Below, piece after piece: positions 1 through 9,058 of a stretch of DNA of 64,000 bases. Position 1 is the first letter of the stretch. Each line of letters starts with the position of its first letter. The translations under genes and the position numbers were made by a program. The notes beneath the pieces were generated by a model. The model saw nothing but the letters and a program-made list of their open reading frames with translations. It ran no database searches and was not told the DNA's origin. Source of the DNA: Streptomyces sp. RB17 (lineage in GTDB: Bacteria > Actinomycetota > Actinomycetes > Streptomycetales > Streptomycetaceae); contig NZ_WEGL01000007.1 in assembly GCF_009604455.1 (NCBI RefSeq), forward strand, positions 186,001 to 250,000, read 5' to 3'.

Positions 1-582
1 CCCGCAGATCGCGGCCACCACGGCCAGGAAGCAGGGCCAGAGCAGGTCATCCGGCCGGGTGGCACGGGAGATCGCACGCCAACGGCCGGTCGTCGCGGGC
101 ATGTCCAGGGAGTCCTCTCGGTGTGCGGTGAAAACGAGGGTGCGGTACGCGGCGAACCGCACCAGCGTCGCCGCCGCCCAGCCCACCAAGCGGGCCGCGT
201 TGTCGCTCAACGGGGAGGACAGTCCGAACACTTCGTGCGCGACGTAGACGGGGAAGGCGGTGACCGCCAGCCCGGCCAGGTTGACGGCGATGAACCAGGC
301 GACCTCGCGTCGGTCGACCGCTCCCTTGCGGTCCCGATAGGTCCAGTAGCGATTGCCCAGCCAGCTGACCACCATGGCCAGGAGCGTGGCGATCGCGGAG
401 GCGAGGACCGGTGTGGAGCCCAGCGGCCCGCCGTGGTCCGGCGAACCGAAGATCAGGAAGTTGAAGCTCGCCGTCTCCACCACGAACGCGACGGCGCCGA
501 CGAGACCGAAGGCCACGACCTCTCGCCAGATGTTCCGTACCCATGAGGGCATATGTCGGCGCCAGACCGTCGAGTGAAGCAT
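1..582 (-). CDS. GtrA-like membrane protein, cut by the window edge
   Basis: The reverse strand from 582 is open to the left edge, so the C-terminus is missing. It encodes about 194 residues here. Hydrophobic stretches (VVAFGLVGAVAFVVET near residue 22, then about residues 55-75, 90-110 and 125-145) separated by short polar turns fit the four-helix GtrA/DPMS family (PF04138), which helps flip polyprenyl-linked sugars for cell-envelope glycosylation. A basic patch (YWTYRDRKGAVDRREV) between helices 2 and 3 and a closing RFAAYRTLVF are typical. The chain continues past the normal end of about 140 residues toward another hydrophobic segment at the edge, so an extra domain or helix may follow. 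ATG at 582 gives the longest product; an in-frame ATG at 552 is an alternative. Family assignment is from the motif pattern only. Confidence 0.72.
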   Translation of the reverse strand, partial: MLHSTVWRRHMPSWVRNIWREVVAFGLVGAVAFVVETASFNFLIFGSPDHGGPLGSTPVLASAIATLLAMVVSWLGNRYWTYRDRKGAVDRREVAWFIAVNLAGLAVTAFPVYVAHEVFGLSSPLSDNAARLVGWAAATLVRFAAYRTLVFTAHREDSLDMPATTGRWRAISRATRPDDLLWPCFLAVVAAICG

Positions 583-841
583 GGCGGGAAGTTATGTGTT
601 TGAATTAAGAACATCATTTAAATCGTGCATGATTCAAATATGAACACTTGTAGTCGAGCTTGGAGCGTCCGCCAGTGGGTAGTGAGCTGGGTTTTCGGAT
701 GCGCGGGCCGGCGGGTTGGGTGTCCCAGCGGTGGGTGTAGCAGGCGCGTCGGATGAGCTACACACAGTGATAGTGGTAGCGGCCAGGGCAAGGTAAACCA
801 GCGAGGAGCATTGGACGCCAGCCGTCTGAACCTCCGGTGGC
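583..841. other. AT-rich junction without a supported gene
   Basis: About 260 bases separate the GtrA-like start from the end of the damaged permease frame. Positions 590-650 are strikingly AT-rich for this genome and contain a 7-bp inverted repeat (TTTGAAT at 599-605, ATTCAAA at 632-638). Short open frames exist on the minus strand but show no recognisable domain and no good ribosome site. The AT-rich part probably holds the GtrA promoter; its composition suggests foreign DNA or a rearrangement scar. Confidence 0.5.
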
Positions 842-1725
842 TCACGCTGGGTTGAGAGCGTCGCCAACTGACGTCAGCGCAACGGTAGAACCCAATCGCG
901 CTTTCACCACGCCGGACGGGGCTACAGCGTACGAAATGGCTTCACCGGTGCCCTGACCAGCGAAGTTATTGACGCATGAGCGAGGGTTGACCGAGGACTC
1001 GCGCAAGGCGGCGATCGGGGCGAGTTCGGCACGGGTCTGGGCCCACAGGACCAGGGCGTACGCGGCGAAGGACAGGGCGGCGCCGATCAGGCCGAGGGCG
1101 GCGTACGGCCGGAGCAGCCGGACGGTGTCGGCACGCGCGCGTGCGCACATGTAGGCCGGGATGACGAGCCCTTCGACGGCCAAGAGCCAGGCGATGTACC
1201 CGAGCGGCGAGTGCGCGGCGCGCACGCCCAGGCCGTCGATCACCGTGTACCCCGCGATCGTCAGCCCGGTCGCGAGGGCCGCGCCGATCGCCGCCCAGTT
1301 CGGCCGGCTGCCGCGCAGACCCCACAGGCTGACGCCGATGAGCCCCACACAGGACACGGCGATCCCGGCCGGCGCCCAGCCGCCGGGCACCTCGTGGGCG
1401 AACACGGCGGCCGGCACGGTGACCACGAGCGGGGCGCTGCCGCGCGCGATCGGGTACGCCTGGCCGAAGTCGCCGAGCCGGAAGGAGGTCATCAGCAGGG
1501 CGAAGTAGGCGATGTGCACGACCGCCGAGGTCAGCAGGTACGGCCAGGCGGGCCCCGCCGGGACGGCCACGAACGGCACGATCGCGAGCCCGATCAGCAC
1601 CCCGCCCCCGGAGATCAGGGTGAAGCCGACCAGTCCAGTTTGTCGGTGATCCGGTGCGCGATGGCGTTCCAGCCGGCGTGGGTCACGGCGGCGAACAGGA
1701 CGGCGGCCGCGACCAGCGGCGTCAC
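842..1725 (-). pseudogene. Broken DMT/EamA-family permease gene
   Basis: The gene starts with GTG at 1725, overlapping the stop of the upstream YbaK-like gene (GTGA). The first 33 or so codons read as a normal first helix (VTPLVAAAVLFAAVTHAGWN) and then hit a stop because CCAGT is tandemly duplicated at 1630-1639 (plus strand). Deleting one copy restores DKLVGFTLISGG and an open multi-helix EamA-like frame. That frame ends abnormally: after ALRESSV, where these permeases usually go into a last helix, the chain turns into an unrelated tail of about 48 residues ending at 842. Two lesions (5-bp duplication and 3' replacement near 985) make a functional transporter unlikely. The family exports small metabolites; the substrate cannot be told. 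Confidence 0.78.
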
Positions 1726-2237
1726 GCGCCCCGCTCGCGTACGTCCACCAGGTCGGCACCGGCATGGTCCACCAGTGCCTTCGGCTCGATCGGGAAGACC
1801 GTGTGCGGCGTTCCGGCGGCCGCCCACACCGTGTCGTGGGCGAGCAGCGAGCGGTCGGCGAGGACACGCGTGCGGGTGCGGTGCCCGAAGGGCGGCACGC
1901 CGCCGATGGCGTAGCCCGTGGTCTCGCGCACGACACCGGCGTCGGCCCGGGTGACCTTGCCGGCGCCCAGTTCCGCCCGCACCCGCTCCACGTCCACGCG
2001 CGAGGCACCGTCCATGAGGACCAGCACCGGCACCCCGTCGGCGGCGAAGATCAGCGACTTGCAGATCTGGCTGAGCTCGCACCCGATGGCCGCGGCGGCC
2101 TCGGCGGCGGTCCGGGTGGCCTCCGGGAACCTTCTGGTCCGTGTGAGCACGTCGTCGAGGCCGAGCGCGCGCAGGGTCTCGGCGAAACGGGGGTGGGCTC
2201 CGGACTCGTCGGCGTCAGTGGCGGCTGTCGTCGTCAT
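1722..2237 (-). CDS. YbaK/EbsC-type aminoacyl-tRNA deacylase
   Basis: 171 residues, a normal length for the YbaK/ProX fold (PF04073). These proteins hydrolyse mischarged aminoacyl-tRNA in trans; the exact tRNA substrate cannot be assigned. Seen: the CKSLIFAADG segment near residue 59 with the conserved lysine, GKVTRADAGVVRETTGYAIGG and the GGVPPFGH turn near 112-119, and a C-terminal HTVFPIEP strand. ATG at 2237 is the natural start. The stop overlaps the GTG of the damaged permease gene, so the two were co-transcribed. A terminator at 2312-2357 separates it from the MMPL gene upstream. Confidence 0.88.
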   Translation of the reverse strand: MTTTAATDADESGAHPRFAETLRALGLDDVLTRTRRFPEATRTAAEAAAAIGCELSQICKSLIFAADGVPVLVLMDGASRVDVERVRAELGAGKVTRADAGVVRETTGYAIGGVPPFGHRTRTRVLADRSLLAHDTVWAAAGTPHTVFPIEPKALVDHAGADLVDVRERGA

Positions 2238-2311
2238 GCCGGAACGCTACCCCCTCGCCAGAGACCCGCTCACGAGGTTTTCCGGCGAGCGGCAGAAGAC
2301 GAGAAGCAGAA

Positions 2312-2357
2312 GGCCGGTGAGGGTGCAGCCCCGTCCCCACGGGCACCCTCACCGGCC
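2312..2357 (-). terminator. Strong hairpin after the MMPL gene
   Basis: A perfect 15-bp stem (GGCCGGTGAGGGTGC at 2312-2326 with its complement at 2343-2357) closes a 16-base loop. It lies 47 bases past the MMPL stop on the minus strand and before the YbaK-like start. It has no clear U-tract, as is common in Streptomyces. Confidence 0.75.
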
Positions 2358-2403
2358 GGTCCGCTGTCGGAAGCGGTACGTCAGGCCCTATCGCCTCGGT
2401 ACG

Positions 2404-4629
2404 TCAGACCCGTACCAGCTCCCGCTCCCCGTCGGGGTCGGCGTCCTTGCCGGCCGCGGGGGACTGCGTGCGCAGGCCCTCACCCTCGACGTCCACATCG
2501 GGCAGCGCGCGGTCGAGCCACTTCGGCAGCCACCAGGCCCGCTTGCCGAGCAGGGCGAGGACCGCCGGGACGATGGCCATGCGGACGATGAACGCGTCGA
2601 AGAAGACGGCGATCGCGAGGCCGAAGCCGATCATCTTGACCATCGACTCGGTGGAGCCGATGAAGCCGGAGAAGACGGCGATCATGATGACGGCGGCGGC
2701 CGTGACGACCCGCGCCCCGTGCCTGAACCCGGTCACGACGGCCTGGGCGGGCTTCTCGCCGTGGACGTACGCCTCCCGCATCCGGGTCACGAGGAAGACC
2801 TCGTAGTCCATCGCGAGGCCGAAGACGACACCCACCATGAAGATCGGCATCATCGACATGACCGGGCCGGTCTGCTCGACGTTCATCAGGCCGGACAGCC
2901 AGCCCCACTGGAAGACCGCGACGACCGCGCCGAGGGCCGCCATCACACTGAGCAGGAAGCCGAGGGCCGCCTTCAGCGGGACCAGGACCGAGCGGAAGAC
3001 CACGATCAGGAGCAGGAAGGCCAGGCCGACCACCAGCGCCAGGTACGGCAGCAGCGCGTCGTTCAGCTTCTGCGAGACGTCGATGTTCATCGCCGTGGAG
3101 CCGGTGACCAGCACCTTGGCGTCGGTCTTCGCGGCGATGTCCGCGCCCTTGTCGCGGATGGCGTGCACCAGGTCCTCGGTCGTCTGCGAGGACGGCTTGG
3201 ACCCCGGTACGACGGTGATCGTCGCGGTGTCGCCGGCCTTGTTGGGCACGGCCGGGGTGACGGTGACGACGTCCTTCAGGCCCTTGATCTCGTCGCCGAC
3301 CTCGGTGAACGCCTTCTCGGGGTGCGCGCTGTCCTTGGCGTCGACCACGACCATCAGGGGACCGTTGAAGCCCGGCCCGAAGCCCTCGGAGAGGAGGTCG
3401 TAGGCGCGGCGCTGGGTGGTGGAGGTGGGCTGGGAGCCGTCGTCGGGCAGGCCCAGTTCCAGGGAGGCGGCCGGGATGGCCGCCGCGCCGAGGCCGAGCA
3501 CGCCGAGCAGCAGGACGGCGACCGGGCGCCGTACGACGAAGCTCGCCCAGCGGGAGCCCATGTTGGGGCGGCCGGGCTTCTTCGGCGTACGGCCGCCGCC
3601 GAGCAGCTTGCTCTTCTCGCCCGCCGGCTTGACCTTGCGGCCCGCGTAGCCGAGCAGGGCCGGGATCAGGGTCAGCGCGATCAGGACGGCGATGGCCACC
3701 GTGCCCGCCGCCGCGATGCCCATCTTGGTGAGCATCGGGATGTTGACGACCGACAGGCCGACCAGGGCGATGACGACGGTGAGGCCTGCGAAGACCACCG
3801 CCGAGCCCGCCGTGCCGACGGCGCGTCCGGCCGCGTCCTCGCGCTCGCGGCCCTCGGCCAGTTCGGCGCGGTAGCGGGAGACGATGAAGAGCGCGTAGTC
3901 GATGCCGACGGCCAGGCCGATCATCGACGCCAGGGTGGAGGTCGTGGAGCCGAGGTCCAGGGCGCTGGCGAGCGCGGTGATCGTGGAGACGCCGATGCCG
4001 ACGCCGACGATGGCGGTGAGCAGCGGGAATCCGGCCGCGAGCAGCGAGCCGAAGGTGATGACGAGGACGACGGCGGCGATCCCGATGCCGATGACCTCGC
4101 TGGAGCCGGTCTCCGGGGTCGCGGCGAGCGCGTCACCGCCGACCTCGACGGTCAGCCCGGCGTCCCGCGCGTCCTGCGCGGCCTCCTTCAGGGCGTCCTT
4201 CGAGGAGTCCTTCAGCTCCATGCCGGAGACCTTGTACTTCACCGAGGCGTAGGCGATCGTGCCGTTCTTGCTGACCGCGTGCCCGGTGTAGGGGTCGGCG
4301 ACGGAGGCGACCTCGGAGCCGCTGCCCAGCTCCTTGACGGTCTTCTCGACGGCCGCCTTGTTGGCGTGGTCGGTCATCCTCTCGCCGCTCGGCGCCTTGA
4401 AGACCACGCGCGCGGTGGCGCCGTCGGCGCTCATCCCGGGGAAGCGCTGTTCCAGCAGGTCGAAGGCCTTCTGGGCCTCGGTGCCGGGGATGGAGAAGGA
4501 CGTGCTGCCGGCAGGCGGCGCGGTCGCGGCGCCCACCCCGGCAAGGGTGAGCAGCGCGACCCATATCAGGGCGACGAAGTGCCGTCGCCGGAAGGCGAGA
4601 CGGCCGAGTTTGTACAGAAACGTGGCCAC
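2404..4629 (-). CDS. MMPL-family RND transporter
   Basis: 741 residues with the duplicated MMPL architecture: helix near 16-36, extracytoplasmic loop to about 175, five to six helices to about 330, a cytoplasmic basic linker (340-362), then the second half with loop 385-520 and helices to about 690. Each half has the proton-relay Asp-Tyr pair (GIDYALFIVSRYR near 243, AMDYEVFLVTRM near 608). Such pumps export lipids, polyketides or drugs using the proton gradient. The C-terminal tail is charged. It lies 121 bases downstream of a same-strand TetR gene, presumably its regulator, and is followed by a strong terminator. Substrate unknown. Confidence 0.92.
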   Translation of the reverse strand: MATFLYKLGRLAFRRRHFVALIWVALLTLAGVGAATAPPAGSTSFSIPGTEAQKAFDLLEQRFPGMSADGATARVVFKAPSGERMTDHANKAAVEKTVKELGSGSEVASVADPYTGHAVSKNGTIAYASVKYKVSGMELKDSSKDALKEAAQDARDAGLTVEVGGDALAATPETGSSEVIGIGIAAVVLVITFGSLLAAGFPLLTAIVGVGIGVSTITALASALDLGSTTSTLASMIGLAVGIDYALFIVSRYRAELAEGREREDAAGRAVGTAGSAVVFAGLTVVIALVGLSVVNIPMLTKMGIAAAGTVAIAVLIALTLIPALLGYAGRKVKPAGEKSKLLGGGRTPKKPGRPNMGSRWASFVVRRPVAVLLLGVLGLGAAAIPAASLELGLPDDGSQPTSTTQRRAYDLLSEGFGPGFNGPLMVVVDAKDSAHPEKAFTEVGDEIKGLKDVVTVTPAVPNKAGDTATITVVPGSKPSSQTTEDLVHAIRDKGADIAAKTDAKVLVTGSTAMNIDVSQKLNDALLPYLALVVGLAFLLLIVVFRSVLVPLKAALGFLLSVMAALGAVVAVFQWGWLSGLMNVEQTGPVMSMMPIFMVGVVFGLAMDYEVFLVTRMREAYVHGEKPAQAVVTGFRHGARVVTAAAVIMIAVFSGFIGSTESMVKMIGFGLAIAVFFDAFIVRMAIVPAVLALLGKRAWWLPKWLDRALPDVDVEGEGLRTQSPAAGKDADPDGERELVRV

Positions 4630-4750
4630 TTCTGGCGTACTCCCGGTCAGGTCGTGGGGTTCATCAGGGCAGGGGTGATCAGCCCGACGACGTGAGCGGT
4701 GACGTCAGGTGGTGGGCTTGCTCGGGGATCGGAAGGTGATCAGGTGGTGA

Positions 4751-5353
4751 TCAGGTGGTGGGGGCGCCGAGGGCGGGGAGGACCACGGCGTCGATGTACG
4801 ACAGGAGGAAGGCCTGCGTCGGTGGCTGCTCGTCGATGAGCGAGCGGGCGGCGAACCCGCCGATCATCATGTGCATCACGTAGTCGATCGCCGGGTTGTC
4901 CGCACGGACCTCGCCCCGGTCGATCGCCCGCTGCACCACGCGACGCAACTCCGCCATCTCCGGCTCGACGAGATGGTCCCTGAACGCCCGCAGGAGGTCG
5001 GGATTGCCGTGTACGGCCATCGCCAGACCCCGCATCAGCGCGGAGTTCTGTTCCATCTCGCAGTCGTCCGAGCGCAGGGTGAGGCCGTGCAGATCGCCTC
5101 TGAGCGACCCGGTGTCGACGTCGTCGGCCGAGCCGCCCGGCTTGCTGTGCCGCACCGCCTTCGCCACCAGCTCGGCCTTGCCGCCCCACTGGCGGTAGAG
5201 CGTGGCCTTGCTGGACCGGGTGCGGGCGGCGACGGCGTCCATGGTGAGCGCGTCGTAGCCGACCTCTCGGAGCAGGTCGAGCACGGCCTCGTACAACTGG
5301 GCCTCGCGCTCGGGCGTGATCCGGCTGCGACGTGCCGTTGCGACCTCGGTCAT
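4751..5353 (-). CDS. TetR-family regulator of the MMPL exporter
   Basis: 200 residues from ATG at 5353. An in-frame start at 5398 would add 15 residues and run into the promoter region, so I prefer 5353. The N-terminal helix-turn-helix is clear (LREVGYDALTMDAVAART, then SSKATLYRQWGGKAELV). The rest is a helical ligand-binding domain resembling the TetR_C group that includes drug-responsive regulators. The next gene on the same strand is the MMPL pump, so the likely role is repression of the pump and of itself until a ligand binds. A perfect palindrome at 5423-5437 upstream of the start is the probable operator. Confidence 0.9.
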   Translation of the reverse strand: MTEVATARRSRITPEREAQLYEAVLDLLREVGYDALTMDAVAARTRSSKATLYRQWGGKAELVAKAVRHSKPGGSADDVDTGSLRGDLHGLTLRSDDCEMEQNSALMRGLAMAVHGNPDLLRAFRDHLVEPEMAELRRVVQRAIDRGEVRADNPAIDYVMHMMIGGFAARSLIDEQPPTQAFLLSYIDAVVLPALGAPTT

Positions 5354-5422
5354 GCCACTCGCCTTCCCACTCCGGAGCCTCCTGCTGCCTACCACCATGA
5401 AGATACCCTGGGCGCATGCGAA

Positions 5423-5437
5423 ACGAAACCGTTTCGT
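5423..5437. promoter_or_regulatory. Palindromic operator for the TetR/MMPL operon
   Basis: ACGAAAC-C-GTTTCGT is a perfect 7-bp inverted repeat around one central base, about 70 bases upstream of the TetR start and 90 bases upstream of the divergent tricorn gene. A flanking CGAAACG extends the half-site pattern. Size and position fit a TetR-family operator that could act on both directions. Confidence 0.7.
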
Positions 5438-5525
5438 ACGTGTGTTGGGTCACGAACGTGAGGGGCGCATAAGTTCGGGGCCGTGCGGGCCGCACGAGTT
5501 GCTGGGCCCCAGCGGGCGGAAAAGC

Positions 5526-8500
5526 ATGGGGAGGGTGAGCTATCTGCGCTTTCCCCACCTCAGCGGCGACCTGGTGTGCTTCGTGGCCGAGGACGACGTC
5601 TGGCTGGCCCCGCTCGACGCCCCGGGCCGGGCCTGGCGGCTCACGGCGGACCGCACGAAGGACGGGCACCCGCGTTTCTCCCCCGACGGCCGCCTGATCG
5701 CCTTCACGAGCTGGCGCAGCTTCGTCCCCGAGATCCACCTCGTCGGTGTCGAGGGCGGTCCCGCACGGCAGTTGACGTACTGGGGCAGCACCGACACCCA
5801 GGTCTGCGGCTGGACGCCCCCGGACGAGAACGGGACGTGCGACATCCTCGCCGTCGCCTCCCACGGCGAGCCGTTCTCGTACTTCACCTGGGCCTACAAG
5901 GTGACCACCGCCGGCGACCCCGGGCGCAAACTGCCCTGGGGCCCGGTCGCCGACATCCAGGTCGCCGACGTCGACGGGGTCCACAAGACCCTGCTGCTCA
6001 CCGGCACCCCGCCGCACGAACCGGCCTCCTGGAAGCGGTACCGGGGCGGCGCCATGGGCCGCCTCTGGCTGCACGGGCAACGCCTGCTGCCCGACATCGA
6101 CGGGCATCTGGCCTGCCCCATGTTCGTCGCGGGCCGCATCGCCTTCCTCTCCGACCACGAGGGCGTCGGCAACCTCTACTCCTGCGCGTACGACGGCACC
6201 GACCTGCGCCGCCACACCGACCACGACGCCTTCTACGCCCGGCACGCCGCCGGCGACGGCACGCGCGTGGTCTACCAGTGCGCGGGCGACCTGTGGCTGG
6301 TGGACGACTTCTCCCCGAAGGCCGTGCCGCGCAAGCTGGACATCCGCCTGGGCGGGCCGGCCACCGGGCGCCGCCGCTACCAGGTGCCCGCCGCGCAGAA
6401 CGTCGACGGCATCTCCGTGGACGAGACCGGCCGGGCCGGCGCCGTCGTCGTACGCGGCAGCCTGTACTGGCTCACCCACCGCGACGGCCCCGCCCGTACG
6501 ATCACCGACACGCCCGGCGTGCGGGTACGGCTGCCGGAGATGCTGGGCACGACCGGCCAGGTGGCGTACGTGACGGACGCCGAGGGCGAGGACGCCGTCG
6601 AGATCGTCCAGCTGCCCCGCGCGACCGGCGACCGCGCCCCCCGCCGGCTCGCCTCCGGCCGGCTCGGCCGCGTCCTGGAGATGGTCTCCGATCCCCTGGG
6701 CGAACGGCTGGCGGTCGCCTCGCACGACGGGCGGTTGCTGCTGATCGATGTCGGGGAGGAGCCGGAGCACACCGAGGGCCGGGAGGGCCGGGTCACCGAA
6801 GAGGCGGCGGAAACCGAGAGTGACTCGGGTGACTCGGATGACTCTCGTGACCCAAATGATTCAAGTGGCTCGGGTGACTCAGGTGCAGCCGATGTCGGTG
6901 GGCACGTGACCGAGCTGATCCGGTCCGTCAACGGCCCCGTGCGCGACCTCGCCTTCTCGCCGGACGGCGCCTGGCTCACCTGGTCCCACCCGGGCATCGG
7001 CCGCTCCCTGCGCCGGATCAAGCTGGCCCGCATCAAGGACCGGCTGATCGTGGACGTGACCAACGGCCGCTTCGAGGACGAGAAACCCGTCTTCACCCGC
7101 GACGGCCGCTATCTCGCCTTCCTCTCCTGGCGCGGATTCGACCCGGTGTACGACGTCCACACCGGCGACCTGTCCTTCCCGCTCGGCTGCCGCCCGTACC
7201 TCGTCCCGCTGAACTCGGCGACCCCCTCCCCCTTCGCCCTGAACCCCGAGGGCCGTCCGGCGGCCGGCGGGCTCGACCCGGTCGAGGAGGAGGAGACGGG
7301 CGAGGCCGGCACGGTGACCGTGGAGGTGGAGGGCCTGGCGATGCGGGTCACGCCGTTCCCGGTGATCGCCTCCAAGTACTCCGCGCTCCACCCGGTCGCC
7401 GGCGGCGGACTGGTCTGGCTGCGCTGGCCGATCTCCGGCGCGCTCGGCGAGACCTTCGCCAACCCGGCCGACATCAGCGGCCGCCCGACCCTGGAGTACT
7501 TCAACCTGGCCAAGGCGAAGAAGTCCGAACTGGTCGACCACCTCGACTGGTTCGCGGTCAGCGGCGACGGCACGCGGCTGGTCGTCGTCGACGAGGGCGA
7601 CCTGCGCGCGGTGCCCGCCACGGAGGTGGGCGACAGCGACACGACCGTCTGGATCGACCTGCGCCGCATCCTGCACGTGGTCGACCCGCCCGCCGAGTGG
7701 CGCCAGGCGTACGACGAGGCCGGCCGGCTCATCCGCGCCTACTTCTGGGACCCGGGCATGTGCGGCATCGACTGGGACGCGGTGCTCGAGCAGTACCGCC
7801 CCCTCGTCGAGCGGGTCGCCTCCCCCGACGACTTCGCGGACCTCCTGCGCGAGGTCCTCGGCGAACTCGGCACCTCGCACGCCTACGTCACCGCCGCCCG
7901 CCGCAACGAGGGCCCGCCCCACTACCAGCGCTGGCAGGGCCTCCTCGGCGCCAACTTCGCGCACAGGGACGAGGGCTGGGTCGTCAAACGCATCCTGTCC
8001 GGCGACTCCTCCGACTCCAAGGCCCGCTCACCGCTGGCCGGCACGGGCATCCGCGAGGGCGCGGTCCTCACCCACGTCGACGGCCGCCCGGTCGACCCGG
8101 TGACCGGCCCGTATCCGCTGCTCGCCGGCTCCGGCGGTACGACCGTGGAGCTGACGTTCGTCCCGGCGGACGGCGAGCCGGGCCGGGCCCGCCGGGTCGC
8201 CGTCGTCCCGCTGATCGACGAACGGCCGCTGCGCTACCAGGACTGGGTCGCCAAACGCCGCGAGGTCGTACGGGAGGTGAGCGGCGGCAAGTGCGGCTAC
8301 CTGCACATCCCCGACATGGGCGGCTCCGGCTGGGCCCAGTTCAACCGCGACCTGCGCATGGAGGTGTCCCGGCCCGCCCTGATCGTGGATGTGCGCGGCA
8401 ACGCGGGCGGACACATCAGCGAACTCGTCATCGAGAAGCTGAGCCGCACGATCCTGGGCTGGGACCTGACGCGGGACGCGCAGCCGGTGTCGTACACCTC

Positions 8501-8915
8501 GAACGCGCCGAGGGGCCCGGTGGTCGCCCTCGCCGACGAGGCGACCTCCTCCGACGGCGACATGATCACGGCCGCCTTCAAACTCCTCAGACTCGGCCCC
8601 GTGGTCGGCCAGCGCACCTGGGGCGGAGTCGTCGGCATGACCGGCCGGCACCGCCTGGGCGACGGCACGGTCATCACCGTCCCCATGAACGCGGCCTGGT
8701 TCGACGCCTACGGCTGGTCCGTGGAGAACCACGGCGTCGCCCCCGACCTGGAGATCATGCGCACCCCCCTGGACTGGGCCGAAGGCCGCCACACCCAGCT
8801 GACCGACGCGGTCGAACTCGCCCTGGAACTCCTGGAGTCCAACCCGGCCGCCATCCCCCCCGACTACAGCGACCTCCCCAACCGATCCCGCCCACAGCTG
8901 CCGCCACGCCAGTAG
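5526..8915 (+). CDS. Tricorn protease homologue
   Basis: 1129 residues from ATG at 5526. Tricorn is a very large cytosolic serine protease complex that cuts proteasome-derived oligopeptides. Seen in order: a WD-like beta-propeller region (PRFSPDGRLIAF, LAFSPDGAWLTW), a second propeller, a helical C1 segment, a PDZ-like domain after about residue 840, and a C2 catalytic domain. The Ser-His pair GTSHAYV is near residues 784-785, the nucleophile motif TSSDGD near 1009, and the conserved Glu in VENHGVAPD near 1067; all expected catalytic residues are present. Unusual: an acidic Ser/Asp-rich insertion of about 28 residues (nt 6811-6893) inside the propeller region. The upstream in-frame extension overlaps the TetR operator and is not credible. 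Confidence 0.94.
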   Translation: MGRVSYLRFPHLSGDLVCFVAEDDVWLAPLDAPGRAWRLTADRTKDGHPRFSPDGRLIAFTSWRSFVPEIHLVGVEGGPARQLTYWGSTDTQVCGWTPPDENGTCDILAVASHGEPFSYFTWAYKVTTAGDPGRKLPWGPVADIQVADVDGVHKTLLLTGTPPHEPASWKRYRGGAMGRLWLHGQRLLPDIDGHLACPMFVAGRIAFLSDHEGVGNLYSCAYDGTDLRRHTDHDAFYARHAAGDGTRVVYQCAGDLWLVDDFSPKAVPRKLDIRLGGPATGRRRYQVPAAQNVDGISVDETGRAGAVVVRGSLYWLTHRDGPARTITDTPGVRVRLPEMLGTTGQVAYVTDAEGEDAVEIVQLPRATGDRAPRRLASGRLGRVLEMVSDPLGERLAVASHDGRLLLIDVGEEPEHTEGREGRVTEEAAETESDSGDSDDSRDPNDSSGSGDSGAADVGGHVTELIRSVNGPVRDLAFSPDGAWLTWSHPGIGRSLRRIKLARIKDRLIVDVTNGRFEDEKPVFTRDGRYLAFLSWRGFDPVYDVHTGDLSFPLGCRPYLVPLNSATPSPFALNPEGRPAAGGLDPVEEEETGEAGTVTVEVEGLAMRVTPFPVIASKYSALHPVAGGGLVWLRWPISGALGETFANPADISGRPTLEYFNLAKAKKSELVDHLDWFAVSGDGTRLVVVDEGDLRAVPATEVGDSDTTVWIDLRRILHVVDPPAEWRQAYDEAGRLIRAYFWDPGMCGIDWDAVLEQYRPLVERVASPDDFADLLREVLGELGTSHAYVTAARRNEGPPHYQRWQGLLGANFAHRDEGWVVKRILSGDSSDSKARSPLAGTGIREGAVLTHVDGRPVDPVTGPYPLLAGSGGTTVELTFVPADGEPGRARRVAVVPLIDERPLRYQDWVAKRREVVREVSGGKCGYLHIPDMGGSGWAQFNRDLRMEVSRPALIVDVRGNAGGHISELVIEKLSRTILGWDLTRDAQPVSYTSNAPRGPVVALADEATSSDGDMITAAFKLLRLGPVVGQRTWGGVVGMTGRHRLGDGTVITVPMNAAWFDAYGWSVENHGVAPDLEIMRTPLDWAEGRHTQLTDAVELALELLESNPAAIPPDYSDLPNRSRPQLPPRQ

Positions 8916-8939
8916 CTCTTGACGGGGGACGCGTATCGA

Positions 8940-9006
8940 AGGGGCGCGGGGAACTGGACGACAAGGGACGCGACGCCTCAGGGGCGCGGGGAACTGCGCG
9001 ACAAGC
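8940..9006. repeat. Two copies of a GGGGCGCGGGGAACTG element
   Basis: GGGGCGCGGGGAACTGG at 8941 and GGGGCGCGGGGAACTGC at 8981 sit 40 bases apart, each followed by a GACAAG stretch. I recognise this as a short intergenic sequence dispersed in Streptomyces chromosomes. It lies between the tricorn stop and the terminator. Confidence 0.6.
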
Positions 9007-9058
9007 CACAACGCACCCGCACCCGACAACGCGACTCAACCACCCCACAACAAACGCA

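Noticed and set aside
618..867. Two short minus-strand ORFs in the AT-rich junction as transposase remnants
   Set aside because: No recognisable transposase motif, no terminal inverted repeats or target duplication.
1918..4695. A 925-codon plus-strand open frame opposite the MMPL and YbaK-like genes
   Set aside because: It is antisense to genes with clear domains; its Asp/Gly/Arg-rich product is typical of the shadow frame in high-GC DNA.
4740..6770. A 676-codon minus-strand frame opposite tricorn
   Set aside because: Shadow of tricorn and TetR frames, no domain.
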